A stretch of 64,000 nt of DNA, from contig RWJK01001951.1 in the NCBI GenBank assembly GCA_004335835.1, forward strand, positions 1 to 64,000, in the 5' to 3' direction. Source of the DNA: Scenedesmus sp. ARA3. Lineage: Eukaryota; Chlorophyta; Chlorophyceae; Sphaeropleales; Scenedesmaceae. The notes under the pieces were generated by a model, which did no database searches, was not told the DNA's origin, and saw only the letters and a list, made by a program, of their open reading frames with translations. The translations under genes and the position numbers were made by a program. Positions within the stretch are counted from its first letter, which is position 1. Each line of letters begins with the position of its first letter. Positions 12,367-23,054 of this stretch are shown one piece after another.

Positions 12367-13676
12367 TTAGCACGCGAACTTCTTGGCCTGTGCTGTGCAG
12401 GCTGGGCCCTTGGACTTGAGGGCGGTCTTGTACAGGGAGGTGCCGTGCTCGCAGGGAATGTAGGTGTTCTCCCACACGCTCTGCACGGCAAGCAGCAGCA
12501 ACAGCAGCAGCAGTTTGGCTGGTTTGTTTGTATCACAAAAAGCTTTGCATCACAAAATGTTGTCAGGTGGATGCTACGCCAGGCTGGGCAGTGCTGCACT
12601 GCTGGCAGGCTGATTTTTGTTAGCAACACACAACACAAGCTGCCGTCTGCTGGCAGAGTACACTGGAGCGCCATGGACGGGTGGAACTCTGCAGCTACTG
12701 CTGGCCATTGTAACAGTGCGCCTGCACTGCGTGTGGGCACCAACCACTCACCTGGCTGGCCACCTTCTGGGTGACAGTGCAGCATGCGCCAACCTGGGTG
12801 TAGGCACCTGCACACGCAAACAGGCAGCACAGCAGGAGTGGCAGGGTAAGCTGCCTTGAACATCACCAAAACAGCAGAAGGATGGTTTGCAGGCTGAGAG
12901 AATGAGGGCACATGTGTCATCAGGTTACATCTGCCAGTTTGGTTGATCTTTGCACCTGCAGCTGCTACACTCCGCAGCGCCAGCTGCAAGACATGGCTGT
13001 GGTGCAGGCTCGCCATCCATTGACTTCACTGCGATGTCTGCAGTGTGCTGTGAGGAGGTGAGATAGGCTAGGTGTGCAACAGCTGGCATGTAAGCAGATG
13101 CAGCTGCAGCCCACAGGACTGGCTGCAGCCTTGTCTGCCAGCTACTGCGATGCTCAAGGGCTACTCACTGGTGACCTGGACCTTGGCATCGGGGCAGCTC
13201 TTGAAGAAGCTCTCCTTCATGGTCTTCAGCTGGGCGCAGGGCACAGCGAAGGCGGAGGTACGGCAGAAGGCAGCTGCGACAGCAAGAAATCAGCAGCAAG
13301 AGGCAGTGCAGGCAGCAGCGTTGAACGTCAGTCGTAGACCAGATGAAGACTTCCAGTATTTGCGGTCATCAACGCTGCTGTTAGTGTTATCTGGCACAGA
13401 ATGATCTGATGAGCTGCCCAGGGAGGCCAATGCTGTACAGCTGCCACGTGTTGCAAGCATGTACAGCAAGCGCGCGCTGCTGCAAATGGCCCTGTGAAGC
13501 TGAACAAACAAGCAAGTTTGGACGAGGGCATCAACGGGTGCAATTGCGAAGCGCTACGGAGGTGTCACTCGACCGATCTCAGATCATCCATCACACACGC
13601 AATCGCACTCACCATCGCTGTCAGCGACGCAGGCCAGTGCCACCAGGGCGATCAGAGCAATAGCTGCGGTCTTCAT
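12367..13676 (-). CDS. Small secreted cysteine-rich protein, unrecognised family
   Basis: Four exons (13676-13613, 13273-13169, 12807-12752, 12480-12367) join in matching phases to give 112 residues ending in TAA. The first exon is almost entirely a signal peptide (MKTAAIALIALVALACVA), so the product should enter the secretory pathway. The mature part, about 90 residues, has eight Cys: FCRT, PCAQ, SCPD, a CC pair in GACCT, PCEH, ACTA and a C-terminal FAC, enough for four disulfides. It is Lys-rich (KTMKESFFK, TALKSKG, QAKKFAC). I do not recognise the family and assign no function; extracellular matrix, cell wall or defence roles are only possible. The GC-biased third positions of coding exons and clean GT-AG borders support a real gene. 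Confidence 0.75.
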
Positions 13677-14879
13677 GGTGATTGGATGCGGGTGCGGGGC
13701 TGAAGAGCTGTGGATGTAATGGAGAGAGGAGGGATGGCGGGTATGTTGCTGTTGCTGATTGCTGCAGCTGTAAGCCTTATATCTACTTGATGATGTATTG
13801 GTCGTGAGAGTTGGTGGATGTGTGCAGCCAACGCTCCAACTACCACCGATCGGATGTGGTGCCCCTTACTGCCTGCCTACCATCCTCCTCGACCAGGTAG
13901 ACTGCGAGCGACGAAACTATACTTTATTTGGTGTTTCTGTTTATAATTGTTGTTGTGGCTGAACTTGGTCGCGGTAGAGGTTGGCGAAAAGTTCACTATA
14001 GGTAATTCACATACTCCCATACGCATACGACCACCTGGCGACCTGCTTGCCTGCACAAATAACAGGGGCTTAATATCGGTAAGCAGAATGTATAATATCA
14101 TGTTTTTGCGCTGAAGTGCAGTGGCTGCGCCGCTGGCACGTTCTGCCATGCAAGCGCAGCATGTCACGTGCGTCACATGCCAGAGACAAGTCTCGCCCGC
14201 CAAAGGGATTTTAAGATGACCCTGATCTTAATTAGATGCCTTGGGTGGGCGAGGGGCAACGTCCCGTCATGATGGAGCATGCAATAAAGGCTTGACATTG
14301 TGGTGTGTCTTGAGGACCAACTGACAGCGGAGAAGATATTACAATCAATAAGCAGGCTGCTGTGAGAACATGTCATGAGGCTGTACTTGCCGCAGCCCTA
14401 CCAGGCTACAGTGAGTACAGCACTTACAGCAGCGACGCTGCTACTTCTGCTGCGACCAGGTTTGGGCACCATCAGGCTGCATTGTCTGGCTGTTACAATC
14501 GCGTCAGCGGGCAGTGCCCTTCACACTGCGCTGTGGCACAGCACGCAACACAGCACACAGCTGGCTGCTTATGCGGCACTCATCAACAACACTGGCAACT
14601 CACTGCCGTACACACCATCACTGAACTGTATTCTGATCAACATCCAACGTTCCACACATAGCCCGGCCAGGTTCATGCCGCCTGGCTTCTCAGTCAGAGC
14701 ATCACTCTACACACAAAGCCCTTGGTGGGCATGTGTCTGTGAAAAACACGTACACAGCATGCGCTAGGCATGCATCTTTCAGCAGGCTGCATATTCCAGC
14801 AGTCCCTGCCTGTCACGCTGCAATGAAATTAAACGCATGCAATGGACATAACAAGAAGCCCCTGACTCCATCTTGCTGT
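13677..14879. other. Intergenic region between the secreted-protein gene and CDT1
   Basis: Both flanking genes are on the minus strand, so this 1.2 kb should hold the CDT1 3' UTR and the promoter of the small secreted-protein gene. A TTACA at 14493-14497 reads TGTAA on the minus strand, 383 nt past the CDT1 stop, and is a plausible chlorophyte poly(A) signal. The part around 13,900-14,350 is relatively A/T-rich. I see no gene. Confidence 0.5.
13774..13783 (-). promoter_or_regulatory. Candidate TATA box of the small secreted-protein gene
   Basis: On the minus strand the string agatataagg lies about 100 bp upstream of the ATG at 13676. Distance and sequence fit a TATA box with a short 5' UTR. 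No experimental support is visible. Confidence 0.4.
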
Positions 14880-17800
14880 TTACATGTGCTTGCGGGCAGG
14901 CGCCTTGAACGCCAGGCAGCTGAGCAGCATGTCATTGGAGGCCTTCTTGCCGGTGTCTGCCACTGTCGCCTTGCTGCTGCCAGCTCCACCGCCCAGCAGC
15001 ATCAGCGCCTCATCACTCACACCATCGGCCTTGCTGCTCGCCTGCTTGGCTGCGCTGCTGCTGCCGCTGGCGCTGCTGCTACCCCCGCTCAGCTGAGCAA
15101 GGATGTCTAGGCCTGCCTGGTCAACAATGCTGAGCTCATCCGCACCATCAGCATCCTCCGACATCTCATCACTTGCCTGCTCTGCCGCTGCTGCTGCTGC
15201 CGCCTCTGCTGCTGCCAGGTCAGCTGCCTCCTGCCGCTCGCGCTGCTGCTCTGCTGCCAGTGCCGAGGCAGCAGCAGCAATGCCAGTTGCGCGCGCCTGC
15301 GCAGCAGCAGCCAGCAGCTTCTGGCGTGCTGCGGGCCAGCCGATCTGCCTGTTGATGCGTACTGACTGCGTGAGGCCTGCCAGGGACTGGCCTGGGCTGT
15401 TGACCGTGCGCACAAAGTCCGGCACAAAGCGCATCAGCAGCTCCAGCTGCTCTGCTGCATCTGTGGTGGACATGCCGGCCTTGCAGGTGCTCTTCTGGCG
15501 CAGCAGCACCAGCACCTGCAGGAAAGCAGCAATGGACAAGGACAAACACACCCAACATTAGCAACACAGTGGTGAAGCACACAGAGGGGCACACTGCCAG
15601 CAGGCAAGCACCTGCACAGCTAGCAAAAGCAGGCAAGAGCACCGACAAGCAAACCCGACAACTAGCCCAGCCACACAGCGCCTCAGCAACCATAGCCGGC
15701 TGAGTCAAGCCTGCAGCTGACCCACCTCGCTCTTGGGCTTCACGCAGGGGCCCTTGTCGCCAAACACAGCACGCAGCACATCAAAGCTGCCCGGCAGCAT
15801 GTCCAGTGCGCGTTGCTGCTCCAGCTCCTTGGTGCGGTCGGCCTGCTCCTGCTGCACCTGGCTGTTGGTCACCTTCTCCAGCAGCTGCAGCAGCAATGAC
15901 AGGGCAGAAGAGGCCCAACAGGTCAGAATAAGAAAAAGACGAATTGCAATGAAGTTGGCTGTGTTTTTAAAGCATGTGTTGTGGCCATTTCAAAAAATCA
16001 GGTGGGCAGTCCTGCACACTGCCTGGTGTTGCCTTGCTTTCACACACATGCAACGCCTGATCATCGAGGCAGTCCAGCCGGCACACTCACCGCCAGTGCA
16101 GAGCCGCCCAGCTCAAACTTGATGCCACCAGGCTTGACCCCGCCAGCGCCACCAGCAGTAGCGCCAGCGCCGCCACGTGCTGCTGCAGGCACCTTGACCG
16201 CGCTGTCAAAGGTCAGCTTGCGCACCTTTACCCCGGTGGCAGGCGGCGGCACCTCAGGCGTGGCTGCGGCTGCCTCAGATGCCTGTGTGGGCGTGGCGTG
16301 CATGTCTGCAGGCCGGCGCAGCAGGCCAGTGGACGCCTGCTGCTGCGGGGTGGCTGTTGCCACTGGGGTGCCAAACAGGTTGCTCGGCCGCATCATGCCG
16401 CCTGGCGTCTCAGCGCCGGCGCTGTCGCCTGCACCTTCTGCGCCGCGCAGTGGTGTGTGGTGGCGCGTAGCTGCGCTGCTGCTGCTGCCGCCTGCCAGGC
16501 CGCCAAATGCTGGCAGCGGCAGGCCGCCTGGTGCTGCTGCCTTGGGGCTGAACAGGCTGGTGGGCTGGCGGGGCATTGGGCTGAAGCTGAAGCTGGAGTC
16601 ACCTGGAGGGAGGTGAAGAGGTGAGGGCAGAACAGGAAGAAGCAGGGAGTGAGCAATGGGACATGGACGTAGAGCCATCATGGCAGGATGCAAGGCATCA
16701 CACAGCAAGGCATGGCAAGGTGTGTTGAAGGCTGGCATTGCAAACCAGCAAGCGCGCTGCCACCGTGCATGAGCGCACAACCAAGTCAAGAGAACATGAA
16801 CTGCCGCAACATGGTCGCCTTGTCTCACCGTCCTTGTGGTCTGCCTGCCTGCTCCTGCTGCTGCGCGTGCGTGCCGGTGGTGGGCTCATCAGCCCTGCTA
16901 GGCTTGCTGGCTTCATGCTGGTGGCAGCGCGCTTGGGCGGCGGGCTCAGGAGCAGCTGCTCGCTGCTCTTGGCGGTGCACGCAGCTGCGCCTGCTGTTGG
17001 GGCGGTCTGTGGTGTGCCTGGCAGCGAGTCCATGTTGATGGGCCTGCGGTTGGGAGTGCAGTCTCGTGCGTTGGGGCCTGCCAGGGGAGGCAGCTCAGCC
17101 AGGGGCACCTTGACTTCTCCAGAGGGGCCAGCCTGCAGCACAGTCACAGCAGTACAGCAGGTGCTGTTTGTCAGCAGTGAAGGGTGTGCGCAGCTCTCTA
17201 GTATCAAAGCGAAAGTGTAGACAGAAGCAGCAGCCCAAGCAGCCCAAGCAGCTGAAATGACGTTGCATGTATATCACAGCATGCTTGGACATGCAGAGAT
17301 GCAAACACAACATCAACAGCATTGATAACTCCGCAGCTGCCCAGCCACAATCGCTGACTCACCCTGTGCTTCATCATATGCTGCTGCAGGCGCTTGAAGA
17401 ACAGCTGCTGCATCTGCGCCGTGTCTGCGCTCTGCTTGGTCTTGCCCGCGTCCACTGGCAGCTTGAGCAGCAGCTGCTGCTCCTGCTTCTTGCTGGCTGG
17501 GTTGACTGCCAGGATGTGCTCCCAGCCCAGCGCCTCAGGGCACAGCGCCTTGATCTGCTGGATGTGGGTCACCTGCGCACAGCAGTTGAGTGACAGCTTG
17601 TCTTATAAGCAGACACAAGCAGTTGCAATGCAGCCGGCCCTCACCGCAAAGAAGTCGCATCAGCCACGACAATCGCAAACAGAAGCATGGTGTGATGCTG
17701 TCTGTCGATCAATAGTCACTGCGAGGATGCTCTGACATCACTAAAATTACACCGCGCTGCAGCACAGCCCTTCCAAAACGGTGCCATGCTATGTAGCAGG

Positions 17801-18491
17801 ATACACACCTGGAAGTCGCGCCCTGTGAAGTTCTGTACTGGCACTCTCAGGTTCAGGTAGGTGGTGGCCTTGCTCCGAGACTTGACCAGGGGCATCGTTA
17901 CATACAGCGCACCTGCAGCAGCAACAGAAGTAGGACTTCATCTGAGTTGCGATCTTGCTGTGCAACTCTGACGGGACAACACTTCTGTGTAACTGCTACA
18001 GCTGATACATTTAAGCTTGTTGCCTGCCTGCAACACGTAGACAGCTGCTGCATCACGTGCTCACCCAGCAGCTGGTGCAGCAGCATCAGATTTGCGGGCA
18101 GCTGCTCTGGTGATGCGCTCAGCAGGCCATCCTCCATGCCAGCGCCTAACTTGCTGCCAGGCGTGTTGGGCATGTCATAGTCCGCTTGTTGCTGCTTGAC
18201 TGGCGTCTTGGTGTCCTTGAGGCGGGAGCCCTTGGCCTGGAGTCCGCATAGACCACCTGCAGCGAGACATAGCCGTTGGCACCCTGCTCGCTGCTGTGCG
18301 CACAAATAGCACTGGCACATAGATCAAAACCGACCTTCTGCATCATCTTCGAAGGATTCCATCTTCCTGCGCTTGGCTGGGCTTGCAAACTGGGCGAAGG
18401 CCTGCAGTGTGCGAGAAGCCAGTTACTAGCAGCCGCTGACCCTCACTGGCCCTTCGGCTGACAAAACTTTCAATCAACACACCTCGGTCAT
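14880..18491 (-). CDS. CDT1: DNA replication licensing factor CDT1
   Basis: CDT1 loads the MCM2-7 helicase onto origins with ORC and CDC6 in G1. Nine exons join in phase to 730 residues: 18491-18483, 18401-18335, 18256-18065, 17912-17809, 17572-17363, 17132-16829, 16602-16091, 15884-15726, 15515-14880. The first exon is only nine bases (Met-Thr-Glu). Residues about 4-25 hold a basic NLS-like KRRK beside a CDK-type SPAK site. The geminin/MCM-binding CDT1 fold spans roughly 70-230 (LPANLMLLHQLLGEHV, YLNLRVPVQNFTGRDFQ, THIQQIKALCPEALGWEHIL). A disordered Pro/Ser/Ala-rich linker follows. The C-terminal winged helix contains LPGSFDVLRAVFG and LELLMRFVPDFV, then an Ala/Ser-rich end. I see no canonical PIP-box degron. 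Similarity to CDT1 is moderate but colinear in two domains. Confidence 0.8.
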
Positions 18492-19029
18492 TATGCTCTG
18501 CCGTATGCTGCTGATTCACAGGCTGGCAGCGGGGCAGAGGGGCCAGCAAGCGAGTGCTGTTGGTGGCTGTGAGAGGTGGATGAGGAGAGCTTGAATGAGT
18601 TCAGGAAGCGCGAAATTACGGATCAGACGTCCTAGCGGGGACGGAGACGCTCAAGGGGCTATAAGACCGATAGCCAAATTTGAAGCAATTCGAACTGGAC
18701 CGAGTAACAGCCGTGCAATGCTCGGGAAAGCTGAAGCACCAAACAAAAAAATACCTCAAACGCACCCCGAATCACCGACTCAGCGCTGGCTAGCTGCATA
18801 ACCACACCACCGTGTCTGTGACAGAATTGCACAGAACATCTCCTCTCATGTGCACTCGTACCCCTCACTGGACGGTGTGTTCCGCTGCGATCCTCGCAAG
18901 TCGGTTTAATTAATAACAATTGTGGCTGCCAGTTCTGGTGCTGGCTGCATCTGTGAGAGAGGCCTGGCCAACAGCAACTCAGCCTGACAATGGCTTGCAG
19001 GCATAGCTTGACATAGGTGGCCTGCACTG
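18492..19029. promoter_or_regulatory. Divergent promoter region, CDT1 / GT69 gene
   Basis: This 538-bp region separates two oppositely oriented start codons. It contains an E2F-like site (listed separately) close to CDT1. No TATA box was identified for either gene. Confidence 0.6.
18608..18615 (-). promoter_or_regulatory. E2F-type site upstream of CDT1
   Basis: The minus strand reads TTTCGCGC, an exact match to the E2F consensus TTTSSCGC, about 117 bp upstream of the CDT1 start codon. CDT1 is a known E2F target in plants and animals, so the position is meaningful. An eight-base motif can also occur by chance. Confidence 0.5.
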
Positions 19030-21336
19030 ATGCATAGCAGAGGGCAAGTGTTTACTGAGAACACTCGACAATGGGGCTTCAGTCTCCGCCATGCCAGGGT
19101 GCCTTTGCTGCTTGCTGCCCTGGGCATCAGCGTTCTGGCATGCTTCATGTCCCTGCCATCCCTGCTGGATGTCAAGCCGGTGGACGTGAGCAACACGACA
19201 TGGGGTCGTGTGTTCCACCCGGAAGAGCTGTGTGGGCAGAGCGGCTGCAGCAGGAGCGGAAGAGGCACTGGCAGCAGCAGCAGCAGCAGCAGCAGCGCTG
19301 GCAGCAGTTTCAGCACAGTGGGCCTTGGCTGCAGTGAGATCAACAACCCCCAGCCCATGGACATACGGGTAGCTATGCCATCAGGGCTGCAGCTGCTGTC
19401 AGGTGATGCAGACCTGGCTCACCTGCAGCAGCTGCTGGCAGCAGCAGTTGCTGAGGGCTGGCCCCTGCCTCTTGCGCGCAACTTGGTACGTGTGCTGCTG
19501 GCGCATTTCAACGCCCAGCAGGGCACATTTGATGCAAAGCAGGCGCCAGTGAACGCCAATAACAGCGGGTCCCCGCAGGCTGCAAGTTTCTTGTCTCAGC
19601 GCTCAGCCAGCTAGCAGAGAGGGGCGACAGCCAGTTTGTGGCCTGCAGCTTCGACCCTAGCCTACCGCTTGCATTCAGCAACCATTCCCTCAGTCAGCCT
19701 GGGGCCACATTCAGCAGCCGATGCCCTGCCCAGTATGCTGCTGCAGCTGCTGCATGTTGCTGTGCTGCTGGAGCCAGGCCTGGCATACTTCAGCATCCAT
19801 GCAGCAGCTCTTGCGGGCAAGGCTGGCAGCAACGAGCTGCTGGCCTGGTTGGACCTGCTGCAGCTGCTGCTGGTGCCACTGGGGGTGCCGCTGCATCTGG
19901 TGGTGGACAGAGCAGCACACTCAGCGGACCATCACAACAGTGTGGACTTTGCGGCGCATGGCAGGAATGCAGCTGTTGCGCCTTTCTTTCCACGGCAACA
20001 GGCAGCGGCAGCAGCAGCAGCGCCGGTAGCCAGCAGCAGCACAACACACACGTCACAGCAGCATGTCAACAGCAAGCCACCTCCTGCATCAGGCTCCAGC
20101 AATGGCAGGCGAAGGCGCATTGCCCGTCTCCTGGCAAGCAGCCCTGGCAGCAGCAGCTTTGCCAGCAACAGCAGCACCAATGCAAGCGCCAGCATCCGCT
20201 TTGGCAGCTGTCCAGCCAACAGACCGGGGCCTGGCTGCTACAAGCCTGAGCAGGTGGTGTTTGTGGAGCCGCTGTTCTTCTGTGCAGGGGACGTGGTACG
20301 GCTCATGCAGTACCCTGCCGACCTGGCATGTGGCGTGCAGCTGGCAGCGGCAGCGCGGCCAGGCGCGGCAGCAGCTGTGCCTGGTGTGCAGCTGGGGCGG
20401 CAGCAAGCGCCACGCCACCTGCTGCACAGCAGGGCATCACGCAGGCGCAGACGTCTGCAGCAATGGCAGCAGCAGCAGCAGCAGCAGCAGACCACCCTGG
20501 TGGTGGGCAGCCAGGGCCCTTTCGCCACAGCAGCACCATTGCAGAGTGATGTGCCACAAGAGGTTTGCGGTGAAGGCAGTACACAGTGTGTACGATGCAA
20601 CACGAGACGTCACGGGCGGGTTGTTGTCCATGCACCCGCCGTACCTGCTGCATGGCCCCAGCGCATATGCTGCACATGCTGGACTACCTTTCCCTGTGTA
20701 CTGCTGCTGGGGAGGGCTGGCAAAGGTACGCGGTGCGGCATTTGCAGCAGGACTACGCTTCAGGACTGCACTGCAGGGAGAGTGCAGCACAACAGAGACG
20801 AGCCTGCTGATGACTTGGCTCGCGCAGGGTTCAGCCGCAGTGTGTTAAGCCCTGGCGTGCGCACGTCAGCTCAGCTACACACCAAGCGGCTGTTTGAGCA
20901 GCGCCGCTTCCCGTTCTTCTACTACACAAAGTGGGAGAGCACATCCTGGTTTGATGTGCAGCCCCTGCTGCCGCTGCCGTACTCGGGTGCTGCGGGTGGC
21001 CGCAGCGAGGGCTTTGCAGCCAGTAACAGCAGCCTTTGTGCTGGTGATAGTAGGCGTATCAACGGCGATGACGTTAGTAATGTCAGGGCTGGCAGCGCCA
21101 CTGACGGCAGCAGCAACAGCAGCTTTGGTGCTTTTGAGGGTGATGATGCTGTGCTGAATGGCCCTTGGGAAGTTGGCAGCCACCACATGTGCTGCCAGGT
21201 GCGATTGGCTGCAGGCGCACGGCCCAGCTCCAGCGAGTGTCACAAGGTGATCAACCAGGGGGAGACAAACTTCACTGCACAGTTCTTGCAGAACTGTGTG
21301 CAGCGGCAAGGCAGTATGCTGCAGTTCTGTTACTAA
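19030..21336 (+). CDS. GT69 / CAP59-like glycosyltransferase, apparently frame-broken
   Basis: The family includes fungal CMT1/CAP59 alpha-1,3-mannosyltransferases; here a Golgi type II membrane enzyme is likely, with a hydrophobic segment at about residues 24-47. Family-like segments appear in order: EPGLAYFSIHAAAL and GVPLHLVVDRAAHS (N-terminal fold), VVFVEPLFFCAGDVVRLMQ and ADLACGV, VYDATRDVTGG, FPVYCCWGGLAKVRGAAF, GECSTTETSLL, then SRSVLSPGVRTSAQ. They lie in three frames. Candidate introns at 19486-19610 and 20384-20579 explain two changes. Two remain: about 19690-19730 (one base too many) and about 20828 in a GGG run (one base too few). It is either a recent pseudogene, or two assembly indels, or has unusual splicing. 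The end is a TAA after a Cys-containing tail (LQFCY). Confidence 0.65.
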
Positions 21337-21696
21337 TGTTCCTTTTCGATTTTGTGGTAACGCATAACAGCATGCGGGGTACTGGATTGCGAGCGGCAAG
21401 TGAAGCCTGCAGCAACTAGGGTTTCACGCCCCCTGCCGCCAATCATTGTCGTCAGGTTCAGGCACCTCAGCATGATTTGGCGGTTGCTGATGCATGCTGC
21501 ATGTCGGGGTCCAGCACAGCGCTGCGGACCTGTTCTCTCACACGACAGCAACAACACCCTTATGCATGTATGTCAGCCTTCGAATGTGACATGCTGTGCG
21601 AATGCAGTTGGCTCCACCACTTCGGCCTCTAGACTAGCCAAATTGAAGAGAGTAATTGAAGTTAATGAGCTGCCTGTCTTATTGAACAGCCGCACC
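21337..21696 (+). other. Short intergenic gap between the GT69 gene and the NOL11-like gene
   Basis: This 360-bp stretch is between two plus-strand genes and must carry a 3' UTR and the next promoter. An open frame runs through part of it into the NOL11-like gene from 21400, but its composition is unlike the coding part, so I do not treat it as coding. Confidence 0.5.
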
Positions 21697-23022
21697 ATGG
21701 CAGAACAATCGCTTGCGGCGGTACTGTGCCAGGCTGATCGCGCTGTGGGCCTGGCTGCAGCACGTAATGGCACCAAGGTCCTAGTAACTGTACAAGGAGA
21801 CGGTGTGATCAGCTATGATACCTCTAAGCTGGTGAGTGCCGTGCAGCTGGCTACGGAGTCGCTCGTGTTCTGGCTGCTGCCGCGAGTTCTGACCGTTCGG
21901 ACGTACAAACATGCTGAATTGCAGGCATCTGGAAGCATAAGAGCACTTGGATCGAGCCAAGCGCAGCTACTGGCGCCAGTGCAGCAGCTGGGCGGCAGCT
22001 ATGTAGCAGCACTGCAGCCTCAAGGCAGTCCACATGGCTTGCTGGTGCGCACTCCAGTTGCGTCAAAACAGCCACGTCCCCTGTTGGACGCTGAGGAGCA
22101 GCTGCCTCTCCAGTCAGCTCTACACAGTCTGCACGTCCTGAGTAGCAGCAGCAGCGGCAGCAGCACCGGCTGCGCAGCGGTAGTGCTGCTTGATGGAACA
22201 GTGGGCGTTGCAGACTTTGCAGAAGTCACTTTAAGGAAGTGCAGCAGCAGCAGCATCCCAGCAGCAGCAAAAGGGGCTGGTCAGGGTGCACAGCTCACTG
22301 CCGCCAGCAATGGCAGACTGCTTGCTGTTGCCCGGCAGGCACCTAGCGCTCAGACTGTCACAGTAGACGTCTACTGCACCAGCAGCAGTAGTGACACCAG
22401 TGGCAGCCAGCCAGCAGCACCTGCCACTCTTCAGTTAGCCCACAGCTGCAGCGTGGCATGCCCATCAGACGGCAGCAAGCTGGCAAGCATGTCAGTGTCA
22501 GACTCTGTGCTGGCAGTGCAGTGGAAAGATGGCTCGGTTACGGTGTATCATAGCAGCAGTTTTGGGCAGCGCAGCGGCAGCAGCACAGCTCAGCACGTGG
22601 CAACGTTTCCACTGCCGCCAAACCTGTCTGCAGCAGCAGCAGCAGCAGCAGCTGGCCAGCACTCAACCCGCAAGCGCCGCGCAGCAGATGATGCAGCAGG
22701 AGCTGCAGCGAAGCTGCTGTGTGCGGCTGTCTCTGATACGCACCTGCTGCTAGTCGGCCTGCAGTCACCAGCAGAGGCGCAGTACGCGTTGCTGGACAGC
22801 AGGTACGGCTGCTGCCTTGCTTCTGGCCCCCTTGCACTTGAGGCAGGTGCGGCAGCAGCAGACAGCAGCGCCGCACAGCTGCTGCCTCTGCCGCAGAACG
22901 CTGCTGCGCCAGCAGCACTGCTGGCGTTTGGCAGGGTGCACCTGCTGCACATGCCGCTGCCAAAAGCTGACCTGGCTGGCCTCGTGTCAAGGCTGGCCCT
23001 GGCTGGCTCGGCACAGCCCAAG

Positions 23023-23054
<32 letters not shown>

